This document shows positions 15,839-26,552 of a stretch of 64,000 bases of DNA, one piece after another. Position 1 is the first letter of the stretch; each line of letters starts with the position of its first letter. The stretch comes from Gammaproteobacteria bacterium. GTDB taxonomy: Bacteria > Pseudomonadota > Gammaproteobacteria > Steroidobacterales > Steroidobacteraceae. The notes beneath the pieces are model-generated. The model saw only the letters and a program-made list of their open reading frames with translations. It made no database searches and was not told the origin of the DNA. The position numbers and the translations under genes were made by a program. Location of the stretch: the NCBI GenBank assembly GCA_025359205.1, contig JANYHD010000027.1, positions 1 through 64,000 on the forward strand, written 5' to 3'.

Positions 15839-16576
15839 TTACTTCTTGCCGCCTTCCTTCTTCGCGTCCTTGCCGGCGTCCTTCTTGCCTTCTTCCTTCT
15901 TGGCATCCGCTGCAGGCGCGGCTGCGCCCTCGGCAGGTGCTGCAGCCACGGCGCCCTCGGCGGGTACGGCGGCAGCTTCGGCAGTGGGCTCGGGCTCGGC
16001 AACGCGCGGCGCATGAATCGAGACGACCGGCGGATTGGCGCCATGCGCCAGCGCCGAGATCGTCACGCCCGCGGGCACCTTGATGTCCGTCAGATATAGG
16101 GAGTCGTTGAGGTTCATCGCCGACAGGTCGAGCTCGATGTACTCGGGCAGGTCCTTCGGCAGGCAGACCACTTCCATGTCGGCCATGTGGTGCGACACTA
16201 CGCCGCCCTGCGTCTTGATGCCCGGCGCCGCCGCTTCGCCCTTGAAGTGGATCGGCAGGTGCAGTCGAATCTTCTCGTTTTCGAGCACGCGCTGCAGGTC
16301 GAGATGCACGATGGCATTGCGCGCCGGGTGCATCTGCACGTCCTTGACGATCACCGGCTGCTTCTGTGCACCGACGTTGACGCTGATGATCGACGAGTAG
16401 AATTTTTCGTCAGCTACCAGCGGCAGCAGTTTGTGATGCTCGAGCGAGAGCCTGACCGGCTCCGCGTGAGCGCCGTAGAGAATGGCGGGAACCTTGCCGG
16501 ATTGACGCAGGCGGCGGCTCGCACCCTTGCCCTGGTCATTACGCGGTTCCGCGCTGAGTTCGAAAGCAATACGCAT
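15839..16576 (-). CDS. rplY: 50S ribosomal protein L25, CTC form
   Basis: A 245-residue protein that binds 5S rRNA. The L25 domain (residues 1-95, ending HLDLQRV) is followed by the TL5/CTC beta-barrel domain (about 96-190, with GVVSHHMADMEVVCLP). The last 50 residues are a low-complexity Ala/Glu/Pro then Lys-rich tail ending EGGKK, longer than in most relatives. ATG 16576 has AAGGAG seven bases upstream. It lies between prs and pth in the conserved order. Confidence 0.96.
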   Translation of the reverse strand: MRIAFELSAEPRNDQGKGASRRLRQSGKVPAILYGAHAEPVRLSLEHHKLLPLVADEKFYSSIISVNVGAQKQPVIVKDVQMHPARNAIVHLDLQRVLENEKIRLHLPIHFKGEAAAPGIKTQGGVVSHHMADMEVVCLPKDLPEYIELDLSAMNLNDSLYLTDIKVPAGVTISALAHGANPPVVSIHAPRVAEPEPTAEAAAVPAEGAVAAAPAEGAAAPAADAKKEEGKKDAGKDAKKEGGKK

Positions 16577-16647
16577 TTAAATGCTCCTTGACGTTTACAA
16601 CACGGGCCGGCACCGCGACCAGTGCCAACCCACCCACAAAACCTGGA

Positions 16648-17601
16648 TCAATCGATATAGAGTGAACTGACCGATTCCTCGTCGCGGATGCGGCGGATAG
16701 TTTCCGCCAGCAGCGCGGCCACCGACAGCTGGCGGATGCGGCCACATTTCTGCGCGGCCTCGCTCAGCGGAATCGTGTCGGTGACCACCAGTTCATCCAG
16801 CGCCGAAGCGGCGATGCGCTCGACGGCCCCGCCCGAAAGCACCGCATGCGTGATGTACGCGACCACCTTAAGTGCGCCCTCGTCCTTGAGCGCCTGCGCC
16901 GCCAGGCACAGCGTGCCAGCCGTGTCGACCATGTCGTCGATCAGCACGCAGCTCTTGCCCTGGACCTCGCCGATGATGTTCATCACCTTCGATTCGTTCG
17001 GACGCGGACGGCGCTTGTCGATGATGGCCAGGTCCGCGTCATCGAGCCGCTTCGCAAAGGCACGCGCGCGCACCACGCCGCCGACGTCCGGCGACACCAC
17101 GATCACGTTCGGATAGGCCTTGCGCCACACGTCGCCGAGCAGCACCGGCGAGCCGAACACGTTGTCGACCGGAATGCCGAAGAACCCCTGGATCTGCTCG
17201 GCGTGCAAATCGAGCGTCAACACGCGCTCGACGCCCGCGCCGCAGATCATGTCGGCCACCAGCTTGGCGGTAATCGCGGCGCGCGTGGCGCGCGGCCGGC
17301 GATCTTGGCGCGCATAGCCGAAATAAGGAATCACCGCGGTGATACTGCGCGCCGAAGCGCGGCGCGAGGCGTCCGCCATCACCAGCAGTTCCATCAGGTT
17401 CTCGTTCACCGGCGGGCAGGTCGACTGCAGCAGGAATACGTCGCGCCCGCGCACGTTTTCCATCAGCTCGAGATTCACTTCGCCGTCGCTGAAGCGCGTG
17501 ACCGACGCGCGGCCCATCGGCAGCATCAGGTGCCGGGCAATATCATGGGCCAGCGCCGGATTGGCGTTGCCCGTGAATAGCGTGATCGACTGCGAATCCA
17601 C
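16648..17601 (-). CDS. prs: Ribose-phosphate pyrophosphokinase
   Basis: Makes PRPP from ribose 5-phosphate and ATP for nucleotide, His and Trp synthesis. Visible motifs are [11 protein letters not shown], the ATP-contact loop [10 protein letters not shown], and the PRPP-binding [16 protein letters not shown] 17601 gives 317 residues with [15 protein letters not shown] near the N-terminus, matching the family length (about 315). TTG 17634 would add 11 residues and has no better ribosome site. tRNA-Gln is directly upstream, as in related genomes. Confidence 0.95.
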   Translation of the reverse strand: MDSQSITLFTGNANPALAHDIARHLMLPMGRASVTRFSDGEVNLELMENVRGRDVFLLQSTCPPVNENLMELLVMADASRRASARSITAVIPYFGYARQDRRPRATRAAITAKLVADMICGAGVERVLTLDLHAEQIQGFFGIPVDNVFGSPVLLGDVWRKAYPNVIVVSPDVGGVVRARAFAKRLDDADLAIIDKRRPRPNESKVMNIIGEVQGKSCVLIDDMVDTAGTLCLAAQALKDEGALKVVAYITHAVLSGGAVERIAASALDELVVTDTIPLSEAAQKCGRIRQLSVAALLAETIRRIRDEESVSSLYID

Positions 17602-17642
17602 TCTGGTCTCGTCCCTCAAAAACTCAAGGCTCAAGTTCTAGC

Positions 17643-17717
17643 TGGCTGGGGTGGAAGGATTCGAACCTCCGAATGGCGGGATCAAAACCCGCTGCCTTAC
17701 CACTTGGCGACACCCCA
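17643..17717 (-). tRNA. tRNA-Gln (TTG)
   Basis: A 75-base cloverleaf with CCA encoded. The acceptor TGGGGTG pairs with CACCCCA, the anticodon stem-loop is GCGGG-TTTTGAT-CCCGC (anticodon TTG), and the T-arm is GGAGG-TTCGAAT-CCTTC with one wobble pair. It lies between ispE and prs, a conserved position in gammaproteobacteria, and is probably cotranscribed with them. Confidence 0.97.
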
Positions 17718-17751
17718 AAATTCCGCGCACCCTATTGGTTCCCGCGCACCC

Positions 17752-18618
17752 TCAGGTAATTATCGCCAACGCGGCATCGAGGGGCGATCGATTTACGCCG
17801 CGCGCCACAAAACTCGTCCATTCATCCGGCACCCGCGCCGCGACGCGCTCGGCCTGCGCCGCGCCCTCGAACGCCAAGAAAACACTCGACCCCGTTCCGC
17901 TCAGGCGCGCTCGCGGCCCCAGCCAGTCGAGCGCGGCGGCCACCTCGGGGTAACGGGCACGAACCACGGGTTCGCAATCGTTCCTAGTCTGGGCCGGCGA
18001 AAAGCCGCGCATTGTGACTAGGGGGGAATTTCGTGTCAATTCAGGGGCCTGGAATATGCTTGCCGTACTGACGGAGACCCCGGGGTGCACGATCAGGTAC
18101 CAGGCCTCCGGCAGCTCCATGGGGGTAAGCCGCTCGCCGCGGCCCTCCGCCCAAGCCGATGAACCATTGAGGAAAACCGGCACATCGGACCCTAATTCGA
18201 GACCTACCCGCTCCAGCTCCCCTGGGCCAAGTGCGGTGCCCCAGAGCTTGTTGAGCACCCGCAGCACCGTTGCCGCATCCGAGCTGCCGCCGCCCAGCCC
18301 GCCGCCCGGCGGGACGCGCTTGCGTACCCGCAGGCGGGCACCGCGGTCCACGCCGGTGGCCTGCTGCAGCGCGCGTGCGGCCCGCACCACCAGGTCTTCC
18401 TCCGGTGCGATCGAGGTCGGGCCGGCGACCCGCTCGATGCGCGCGTCCGCGGCGATTTCGATGCCAATCTCGTCGCCCCAGTCGAGCAACTGGAACAGCG
18501 TCTGCAGATTATGGAAACCATCGTTGCGCCGGCCGACCACATGCAGGAACAGATTGAGCTTGGCCGGCGCAGGCCACCAGCTTAAGGCTGCGCCCTCGCT
18601 ATCCGCGTGCGCGCTCAT
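17752..18618 (-). CDS. ispE: 4-diphosphocytidyl-2-C-methyl-D-erythritol kinase
   Basis: The fourth step of the MEP isoprenoid pathway, a GHMP-family kinase of 288 residues. It has the substrate motif PAPAKLNLFLHVVGRRNDGFH at the N-terminus, the ATP-binding PPGGGLGGGSSDAA near the middle of the first half, and the C-terminal GHMP motif ARLSGTGSSVF. ATG 18618 overlaps the lolB stop (ATGA). The frame continues upstream within lolB but without a ribosome site. Confidence 0.95.
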   Translation of the reverse strand: MSAHADSEGAALSWWPAPAKLNLFLHVVGRRNDGFHNLQTLFQLLDWGDEIGIEIAADARIERVAGPTSIAPEEDLVVRAARALQQATGVDRGARLRVRKRVPPGGGLGGGSSDAATVLRVLNKLWGTALGPGELERVGLELGSDVPVFLNGSSAWAEGRGERLTPMELPEAWYLIVHPGVSVSTASIFQAPELTRNSPLVTMRGFSPAQTRNDCEPVVRARYPEVAAALDWLGPRARLSGTGSSVFLAFEGAAQAERVAARVPDEWTSFVARGVNRSPLDAALAIIT

Positions 18619-19196
18619 GGCAGTTGCCAGCTCGATACCCGCAGTTTGAGGCGCAGTGCGCCGCGCTGGATGGAGACGCGCCGCGGCAGCCAATTCGTGC
18701 CGCTGGCCAGGTACTCGCCATACTCAACCTGCCAGTCACCCTGTTGCAGTCGCGCGAGCCGTTGGCTGGCATCGAGGGTTTCAACGGCCGCGGGATCAGC
18801 CGGAGCAGGCACGCCCAATAGCCAGTAACGCAGGCTCGCGAGCGGCGGCTCGAAGCCCAGCAGTCGCACGAGTTCGCCGCGCGCGGCCTCGCCCTCGAGC
18901 TGCGAGCCATCGCTCGCCGTCACGCGCAGCACAGAGCCGCTGTAGACCAGGTGGGCGCCGCCGACGCCCAGTGGCGCGCGCAGCAGCACGTCGCTGGACG
19001 GCCCCTGCTGCTGCCAGCGCAGCGAAGCACTGAATCCATCGCTCGCTGTCGCGGCGGCGAGCTGGCCCGTGAAGCCATAGGTTTCTATTGCCTGTAGCGA
19101 AGCCCGTCGTACAGGCCAGGGCGTGGTGGCGACCGGCGGGAGCACGTGGCATCCGGCCAGCATCAGCAGCGCGGACCAGGCGAACAGCGCGCGCAT
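18615..19196 (-). CDS. lolB: Outer-membrane lipoprotein receptor LolB
   Basis: A 193-residue lipoprotein with signal peptide and lipobox MLAGC (Cys16). It takes lipoproteins from LolA and inserts them in the outer membrane. Recognisable parts are the GFTGQLAAATASDGFSASLRW strand pair near residue 40, the LLGFEPPLASLRYWLLGVPAP loop, and the closing WLPRRVSIQRGALRLKLRV. Identity is supported by position between the TPR gene and ispE. Confidence 0.9.
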   Translation of the reverse strand: MRALFAWSALLMLAGCHVLPPVATTPWPVRRASLQAIETYGFTGQLAAATASDGFSASLRWQQQGPSSDVLLRAPLGVGGAHLVYSGSVLRVTASDGSQLEGEAARGELVRLLGFEPPLASLRYWLLGVPAPADPAAVETLDASQRLARLQQGDWQVEYGEYLASGTNWLPRRVSIQRGALRLKLRVSSWQLP

Positions 19197-19213
19197 TGCC
19201 CTGAACTACACGC

Positions 19214-20959
19214 TCAGATCGAAGTGCGCGGCGCCGGCTCCAGCGCCGGCGGTGGCTTGGGCGCCTTGAGCGCAGGCGCATAGCGATGCACAGTGGCGGC
19301 CAGCAGCTTGTTGTCGGGATCAACAATCAACGCCCGCTGCCAGGCCTGGCGCGCCGCAGCTTTCTGGTCCGTGCTCCAGAGCACCTCGCCCCAATGGGCG
19401 CCGATATCACCGTCGTGCAACAGGCGGAACGCGCGCGCCAGCGGTGCGACCGCCGCGGCGTTCTGCCCGCGCCGGTACAGCACCCAGCCCAGACTGTCGA
19501 GCAGTGCCGGGTTGTCAGGCTGTGCCACGAGCGAGGCGCGGATCAGCTCTTCGGCGCGCTTCAGTTCGCGCTTATGGTCAGCGAGCGTGAAGCCGAGCGC
19601 GTTGGTCACGCCGGCATCAAGCGGTCGCTCGCGATGCAGCGCCTCGAGCACGGCAATGGCGGCATCGACACGCCCAGCGCGCTCGAGCAGCACCGCGCGC
19701 TGGTAGGCAATCTCGGGGTTACCGGGAGCGCGCTTTTGCACGCTGTCGATGCGGCTGACGGCTTCCTCGGTCGCGCCTGCGACCGACAGCAGGTCCGCGG
19801 CGGCGAGTTCCCCGCGAATGCGCTCATCCGGCGCCGCGCCGCGCGCCGCATTGAGTATACGCACCGCCGTGTCGCGCTCACCCTGTCGATAGAGGATGGC
19901 GGCAGCGCGGCGGCGTCCCTGCTGCTCGAAGGGGCTGCCCGCCAACAGCGTGTAGTCGCGCGCCGCGGCCGTATCGTCACCGCGTCGCTCGGCGATCAGC
20001 GCCAGGTAGTACACCGCGAGCGGCGCCGAATTCGGATCATTGATCAACGTCAGGCAGCGCTGCTCGGCCACCGCATAGTCGCCGCTCTCGATGGCGACCT
20101 GCGCCAGCAGTCGCGCGACCGCACCGCCTACATCGGCGTCATTGCGCAGCCGCTCGAGCTCGCCCTGGGCGCCGGCGTCATCGCCGAGCACCAGCAGCGC
20201 CTGCGCCAGCGCCAGGTGCCCGCTCGGTTCGATGGCCGCCTGCTTCGCCGCTACATTGGCCGCGTTCGCGTTGCCGAGGACGGCCTCCGCGCGCGCGCTG
20301 ATGGCGCCCACCGCTGCCGCGCTGGCTCCGGCGGCGCGCGCGCTCTGAGCGTAGCGCAGCGCCAGGCTCGCGTCCCAGGCGTCGAGTGCGAGCGCAGCGA
20401 GTTCCAGCTGCGCGTCGGCGGCCTTGAGACGCGGTGATTCCAGCTCGCGCAGCATTACCAGGGTCGGCTCAGTGCCCACGCGCTGCACCACGGCGTCGAG
20501 CGTTTCAGTGACATTCGTGCCGGCCGTGTCGATGAGACTCTTGAAGTGCCGGCGAGCGTCGGCCACCTGGTAACTGCCGAGTTCCGCCTGCGTCAGCGCC
20601 AGCAGCGCAGCCGTATCACGCGGCGCGAACTGCAACCAACGCTCGGCAATCGCGCGCGCAACCGGGTACTGACCGCAGGCCAACGCTATCGAACTGGCGC
20701 GCGCAGCCAATTCGGGCTGCTCGAGCGCCTGTGAAGCGTCCTTGTAGAGCTTGCTGGCCAGGCCGCAGTCGCCGCGGTTCAGCGCGTCATCAGCGCTCGC
20801 GACCGCCGCGTCACCGTTGCCGCGCGCGGCAACGGCCGCAGCGCCGACAGGCGCTATCACCGGCACAAGCACAGCCAGCATCGCGGCCAGGGGTCCGGCA
20901 ATCTGGGCCCGGCGGCCTGGCACGCGGGCTGGAGGACGGTGGCAAAGCAGCATGATCAT
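19214..20959 (-). CDS. TPR-repeat protein of the lolB-ispE cluster
   Basis: An exported or membrane-anchored protein of about 581 residues with a hydrophobic N-terminal segment ([20 protein letters not shown]) and many tetratricopeptide repeats, for example [37 protein letters not shown] and [20 protein letters not shown]. The homologue at this place in Pseudomonas (next to lolB) is an uncharacterised TPR protein. The start is unsure: ATG 20959 and ATG 20953 are both possible and no Shine-Dalgarno is clear. Only 17 bp separate it from the divergent prfA. Confidence 0.85.
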   Translation of the reverse strand: MIMLLCHRPPARVPGRRAQIAGPLAAMLAVLVPVIAPVGAAAVAARGNGDAAVASADDALNRGDCGLASKLYKDASQALEQPELAARASSIALACGQYPVARAIAERWLQFAPRDTAALLALTQAELGSYQVADARRHFKSLIDTAGTNVTETLDAVVQRVGTEPTLVMLRELESPRLKAADAQLELAALALDAWDASLALRYAQSARAAGASAAAVGAISARAEAVLGNANAANVAAKQAAIEPSGHLALAQALLVLGDDAGAQGELERLRNDADVGGAVARLLAQVAIESGDYAVAEQRCLTLINDPNSAPLAVYYLALIAERRGDDTAAARDYTLLAGSPFEQQGRRRAAAILYRQGERDTAVRILNAARGAAPDERIRGELAAADLLSVAGATEEAVSRIDSVQKRAPGNPEIAYQRAVLLERAGRVDAAIAVLEALHRERPLDAGVTNALGFTLADHKRELKRAEELIRASLVAQPDNPALLDSLGWVLYRRGQNAAAVAPLARAFRLLHDGDIGAHWGEVLWSTDQKAAARQAWQRALIVDPDNKLLAATVHRYAPALKAPKPPPALEPAPRTSI

Positions 20960-20976
20960 GCGACTATAGCAGGGCA

Positions 20977-22025
<1,049 letters not shown>

Positions 22026-22053
<28 letters not shown>

Positions 22054-22772
22054 AGCACCAGCCACAGCGCGTTGAAATAGACGAGCGCCACGGCTTGCAC
22101 GCCGAGCTCGCAGGCTGCCGAGAAGGCGTTCATCGCCGCCTGCTGCGCACCCAGCCCCACCGCGACGGTCACCACGATGCTGAGGCAGGCGGCAGCGGCA
22201 ATCACGCAGACCACGAAAACGAGCCCGGCGATGACCGCTGCGGCCAAGACCTTGGGCCACGCGCTCCGCACCAGGCGCACGCAGCGCACCAGCACCTGCA
22301 GCGGATCGGCGGACTCGAACAGCACCACGGGCCGCATCAACAGGAAGCAGACCAGGAGGTATATACCCGGCCCGATCAGCAGCAGCATGCCTACGAACAC
22401 GGCAATGCCGCCGAGAATGTTGGAGATGACCAACATGGGCCAGCGTTGCAGAGCCACGCTGGCTTCGCGCGACAGGTTGGGCGCGCCACCGTCCATCATG
22501 GCGCGCTGGCGCAACATAAGGATGGCGGTCAGGAACTGGTAGCACAGCAGCCCGACCGCGGTCAGCGTCCAGAACTTCGGGTCGAGCGGCGGATGGAAGA
22601 AATCCATGGGCTTGCCCGTGGTCATCCAGTACACGTCGGGCAGTGCCGCCAGCAGCATGGCAAACAGCGCCACCGGCATGCATTTGGCGAGTGTCATGCG
22701 AAATACCGTGGTGGCGGCGTCCAGCAGGTCACTTACCGAAGCGGAGAGCGGCGGCAGCTTGAGCTGGGGCAT
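22026..22772 (-). CDS. Multi-pass inner-membrane protein, unknown function
   Basis: A 248-residue protein with about six hydrophobic helices, resembling the DUF/GPDPase-membrane-domain type proteins that are broad and uncharacterised. Features are an amphipathic N-terminus ([21 protein letters not shown]) followed by long segments such as [19 protein letters not shown] and [22 protein letters not shown] 22772 has GGAG six bases upstream. It lies inserted, antisense, between prfA and prmC and its 3' end overlaps prfA by 28 bp. Confidence 0.8.
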
Positions 22773-22826
22773 GAGAAACTCCGTGGGCAGGCCAGGTTCG
22801 CAGGCGCGCAATCTATCATTACCCGC

Positions 22827-23717
22827 ATGGACGCAGAGAAAACCCCGAATACTATTGCCGCAGTGCTGGCGCGCGCGGTGGCACACCTGCAGGGCAGCCC
22901 GGGCGCGAGATTTGAAGCGCAGCTGCTGCTCTGCCATGCGTTGTCCTGCACGCGCAGCGCGCTGCTGGTCCAGGAAGACGAGCTGCTACAGCCGGTGCAA
23001 ATTGCGGCCATCGAACGAGCCGTCGCACGGCGCGCCCGTGGCGAGCCGCTGGCCTATATCACCGGCCGCAAGGAATTCTGGTCGCTTGAATTGCAGGTCA
23101 CGCCTGCCGTGCTGGTGCCTCGCCCGGAGACCGAGCTGGTGGTCGAGCGCTGCCTCGCATTGCTAGCAGCGCCAAGCGCCGCAGTCGCCGACCTGGGCAC
23201 CGGTTCTGGTGCAATTGCACTCGCGCTCGCACGCGAACGGCCGGGCTGGCAGCTGACAGCGACCGATCAATCCAGGACCGCACTTGCGGTGGCTATCGGC
23301 AATGCCAGCGCACTTGGCCTCGCCAACCTACGATTCCGGGCGGGTGACTGGTTCATGCCACTCGCTGGTGAACGCTACGACTTGCTCGCCAGCAACCCGC
23401 CCTACATCGCCCTGGGCGATGCCGCGCTCGACGATCCCGCATTGCGGCACGAGCCCTCGGGCGCGCTCGCCAGCGGGCCGACGGGCCTCGAGGCCCTGGC
23501 TACTTTGATCAAGGGCGCCCCGGCACATTTGCGCGAACACGGCTGGCTGGTGCTGGAACACGGGGCAACCCAGGCGGGCGCTGTCGCAGATTTGCTTGTC
23601 TCGCAGGGGTTCCGTCACGTACGCTGCCACGCAGACTTGGCTGGCCTGGCGCGCGTCACGGAAGCGCAGCGGCCGGCGCTGGAAGCCCACACCACAACGC
23701 AGAGTTCAGCACCATGA
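22827..23717 (+). CDS. prmC: Peptide chain release factor N5-glutamine methyltransferase
   Basis: Methylates the Gln of the GGQ motif in release factors. It is a 296-residue protein with a helical N-terminal domain, the linker motif PLAYITGRKEFWSLEL, SAM motif VADLGTGSGAIALAL, and the catalytic NPPY (LLASNPPYIALGD). ATG 22827 begins MDAEKTPNTIAAVLARA; a longer frame upstream is antisense to the membrane protein and was rejected. It overlaps ppiB by 4 bp. Confidence 0.96.
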   Translation: MDAEKTPNTIAAVLARAVAHLQGSPGARFEAQLLLCHALSCTRSALLVQEDELLQPVQIAAIERAVARRARGEPLAYITGRKEFWSLELQVTPAVLVPRPETELVVERCLALLAAPSAAVADLGTGSGAIALALARERPGWQLTATDQSRTALAVAIGNASALGLANLRFRAGDWFMPLAGERYDLLASNPPYIALGDAALDDPALRHEPSGALASGPTGLEALATLIKGAPAHLREHGWLVLEHGATQAGAVADLLVSQGFRHVRCHADLAGLARVTEAQRPALEAHTTTQSSAP

Positions 23718-24208
23718 TTCGTTTTGAAACCACCCACGGCGCCTTCACGGTCGAGCTGTTTGACCGCGACGCTCCCCTGACCGTGGCGAATTTTCGCCAG
23801 TACGTGGACGACGGCTACTTCGATGGCACGATCTTCCATCGCATTGTGCCGGGCTTCGTTATCCAGGGCGGCGGGCTAACTGCCGATTTTTCCCAGAAGG
23901 CCACGCGCGCACCGGTGAAGAACGAGGCTGGCAATGGCCTGCAGAACGAACGCGGCACGCTCTCGATGGCGCGCACCGACTCACCGCACAGCGCGACCTC
24001 GCAGTTTTTCGTGAACCTGAAGGACAACGACTTCCTCGACCATCGCCCCGGTCAGCACGGCTACGCGGTGTTTGGCCGCGTGATCGACGGGCTTGAGGTC
24101 ATCGACAAGATAGCCGCTGTGCGCACCGGCCGGCGCCAGGGCCACACCGACGCGCCAATGGAAGACGTGATCATCACCAGCGCCCGGCGTGTAACCGCAA
24201 AGCCCTGA
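23714..24208 (+). CDS. ppiB: Cyclophilin-type peptidyl-prolyl cis-trans isomerase
   Basis: A 164-residue cytoplasmic cyclophilin with no signal peptide. The catalytic region is FHRIVPGFVIQGGGLTADF with the active-site Arg, followed by GTLSMARTDSPHSATSQFFV, which lines the proline pocket. Length fits PpiB (164 in E. coli). The start overlaps prmC's stop (ATGA). Confidence 0.95.
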   Translation: MIRFETTHGAFTVELFDRDAPLTVANFRQYVDDGYFDGTIFHRIVPGFVIQGGGLTADFSQKATRAPVKNEAGNGLQNERGTLSMARTDSPHSATSQFFVNLKDNDFLDHRPGQHGYAVFGRVIDGLEVIDKIAAVRTGRRQGHTDAPMEDVIITSARRVTAKP

Positions 24209-24233
24209 GCGCAAGCGGAGCTCCTTAGGATCC

Positions 24234-24974
24234 ATGATGGCGAAGCGCGCCGGGCTCCTGCGCCGCATCGGGCGCGGCATGCTGACGGCGTTGGCGGCAG
24301 CAGCGGCGCTGGCCGTGCTGCTGGTGCTCGCCATGCGCTGGATCAACCCCTGGACCAGCGCCTTCATGGTGAGCTCCAGGCTCGAGGCGCTGTTCGCGGG
24401 CGATCATCAATACCAGACGAACTACCAATGGGTCGACCTCGAGCAGATCTCGCCGCAGGCGGCGCTGGCCGTCATCGCCTCAGAAGACCAGCAGTTCCCG
24501 TTTCACGCCGGCTTCGACTTCAAGTCGATCCGCGAGGCCGTCCGTCACAATGCTGTCAACCGCCACAAGCGCGGCGCCAGCACCATCTCGCAGCAGGTTG
24601 CCAAGAACCTGTTCCTCTGGTCGGGAAGGAGCTACCTGCGCAAGGGCCTCGAGGCCGGGTTCACACTGCTGATCGAAGTGTGCTGGCCGAAGGAACGCAT
24701 CCTTGAGGTGTACCTGAACATCGCCCAGTTCGGCCCCGATGTCTATGGCGTCCAGGCAGCCGCACAGAGTTACTATCACAAGGACGCGCGACGCTTGAAC
24801 CGGGCCGACAGCGCGCTGCTGGCGGCGGTGCTGCCCAATCCGCTGCGCCTGCGCGTCGAGGCGCCTTCAAGCTACGTGCTCTCGCGCCGCGACTGGATCG
24901 CCGGGCAGATGGCGGAACTCGGCGGCACCTCGTACCTGAACCTGGTCGAAGCGGACGCAAACCGCAAACCATAA
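24234..24974 (+). CDS. mtgA: Monofunctional peptidoglycan transglycosylase
   Basis: A 246-residue GT51 enzyme that polymerises lipid II into glycan strands. It has one N-terminal membrane anchor (about residues 16-36), the catalytic-Glu motif VIASEDQQFPFHAGFD and the second motif RGASTISQQVAKNLFLW; further on are ILEVYLNIAQFG and a tail matching MtgA. No transpeptidase domain is present. Two ATGs (24234, 24237) are possible; AGGA lies upstream of both. Confidence 0.96.
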   Translation: MMAKRAGLLRRIGRGMLTALAAAAALAVLLVLAMRWINPWTSAFMVSSRLEALFAGDHQYQTNYQWVDLEQISPQAALAVIASEDQQFPFHAGFDFKSIREAVRHNAVNRHKRGASTISQQVAKNLFLWSGRSYLRKGLEAGFTLLIEVCWPKERILEVYLNIAQFGPDVYGVQAAAQSYYHKDARRLNRADSALLAAVLPNPLRLRVEAPSSYVLSRRDWIAGQMAELGGTSYLNLVEADANRKP

Positions 24975-24993
24975 GCATCAAGCAGGCAAGCAC

Positions 24994-25701
24994 ATGACCG
25001 GAAAAACCGAACGCCAGTACCGCTACTACGACCTGCTCATGGCCGCGTATGTGTGCATTCTGTTGTGCGCAAACCTGATCGGGGCGCAGAAAGTCACGAC
25101 CGTTCATTTTCCGGTCATAGGCGCGGTAACCTTTGCGGCCGGCGTGTTGTTCTTTCCGCTGTCCTATTTCTTTGGCGACATCCTTACCGAAGTCTACGGC
25201 TATGCCCGCGACCGCCGCTGCGTGTGGGCGGGGTTCGCCGCGCTGGCCTTCGCCTCGTTGATGGCCGCTGTGATCGTAGCCATGCCGCCGGCCGCGCACT
25301 GGGCTGACAAGCAGGCCGCCCTTGAGACGATCTTCGGCAATACCTGGCGCATCGCCAGCGCCTCGGTCATCGCCTTCTGGTCCGGTTCACTCGTCAACAG
25401 CTACGTGCTGGCGAAGATGAAGATCCTCACCCGCGGCCGCTGGCTGTGGACCCGCACGATCGGCTCGACGGCCTGCGGCGAGGCGGTCGATTCCGGGCTC
25501 TTCTATACGCTCGCGTTCTACGGCATCTGGGATAATCAGCTGCTGCTGACGGTCACGCTGACCCAGTATGTGCTCAAGACGGCCTGGGAGGCGTTGAGCA
25601 CTCCGCTGACCTACTGGGTGGTGAATTTCCTCAAGCGTGCCGAGCATGAGGACTACTACGACACGGACACCAACTTCACGCCCTTTACGCTGCAGGCGTG
25701 A
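24994..25701 (+). CDS. yhhQ: Queuosine precursor transporter YhhQ
   Basis: A 235-residue inner-membrane protein of the VUT family with six helices. Recognised segments are YVCILLCANLIGAQKV, FPLSYFFGDILTEVYGYARD and STACGEAVDSGLFYTLAF. It imports preQ0/preQ1 for tRNA queuosine synthesis in E. coli. It follows mtgA by 19 bp. Its 3' end overlaps the convergent SDR gene by 17 bp. Confidence 0.92.
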   Translation: MTGKTERQYRYYDLLMAAYVCILLCANLIGAQKVTTVHFPVIGAVTFAAGVLFFPLSYFFGDILTEVYGYARDRRCVWAGFAALAFASLMAAVIVAMPPAAHWADKQAALETIFGNTWRIASASVIAFWSGSLVNSYVLAKMKILTRGRWLWTRTIGSTACGEAVDSGLFYTLAFYGIWDNQLLLTVTLTQYVLKTAWEALSTPLTYWVVNFLKRAEHEDYYDTDTNFTPFTLQA

Positions 25702-26527
25702 AATCCAGGCCCGTGAGCTGCGCGGAAAGCTGCCACAGCCGCAGCGCGTCCGCATCGCTGCGCGCAGCGATGGACGGCTCGAGCGGCCGGCAATTGACGT
25801 AGTAGCCGCCGCTTCGTCCCGCCACCTCGGGGGACTCGGCCAGGTAGATCAAGGTGCGCGCGCCCTGCTCGGGCGTCAGGCCGGCCGAGCGCTTGCGCCA
25901 GTTCATGAGCATACGCCACGGTGGCCCGCAGTTGTCAGCAAAACGCGTGGCAACAAAGCCCGGATGCAGCGCGTTGACCGTGACGCCGCCGGACCTAAGG
26001 AGCTGTGCCAGGCGCCGCACAAACAGCAGGTTGGCGAGTTTTGATTGCGCGTAGCCGCCGATTCCATCGCGCTGTAGACGGCTGAAGTTCAGGCGCCCGT
26101 ATTGATGCGCGCGCGAAGAAGTGCAGACGATGCGCGCGCCCGGCGTGGCCTGCAGTCGCGGCAGCAGCAACAGCGACATCACGTAGTAAGCGAGATGGTT
26201 GGTGGCGAAGCTTGGCGCCAGCCCGTCGACCGTGCGGTTGTAGCCCATGAACACGGCACCGGCGTTGTTGAGCAGCAGGTCGATGCGCGGTTCGGCCGCG
26301 GCGATCGCCGCGCCGACGCGCTTCATCTCCCCAATCGACGACAGGTCTGCCAGGTGCATAACGTGGGCGCACTGCGGAGCCACCACCTGCAGCTTTTCCA
26401 ACGTGGCGGCACCGCGGGCCGCATCGCGCGCCACGAACACGATGCGCGCCCCGCGCTCGGCGAGGTGCAGGGCCGCGACTTGCCCGATGCCGGAGGTGGC
26501 GCCGGTGATTACGACGGTCTGGTACAC
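25685..26527 (-). CDS. Short-chain dehydrogenase/reductase, retinol dehydrogenase-like
   Basis: A 280-residue NAD(P)-dependent oxidoreductase. It has the cofactor motif VITGATSGIGQVAAL at the N-terminus, LLLNNAGAVF (NNAG), catalytic Ser in IVCTSSRAHQYG and YAQSKLANLL (YxxxK). The overall pattern resembles retinol/WW-domain oxidoreductase-type SDRs; the substrate is unknown. GTG 26527 was chosen so the nucleotide-binding motif starts at the N-terminus; the longer frame lacks SDR character. Confidence 0.87.
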   Translation of the reverse strand: MYQTVVITGATSGIGQVAALHLAERGARIVFVARDAARGAATLEKLQVVAPQCAHVMHLADLSSIGEMKRVGAAIAAAEPRIDLLLNNAGAVFMGYNRTVDGLAPSFATNHLAYYVMSLLLLPRLQATPGARIVCTSSRAHQYGRLNFSRLQRDGIGGYAQSKLANLLFVRRLAQLLRSGGVTVNALHPGFVATRFADNCGPPWRMLMNWRKRSAGLTPEQGARTLIYLAESPEVAGRSGGYYVNCRPLEPSIAARSDADALRLWQLSAQLTGLDFTPAA

Positions 26528-26552
26528 GACCTGACGCCCTGCTTGCAACGCC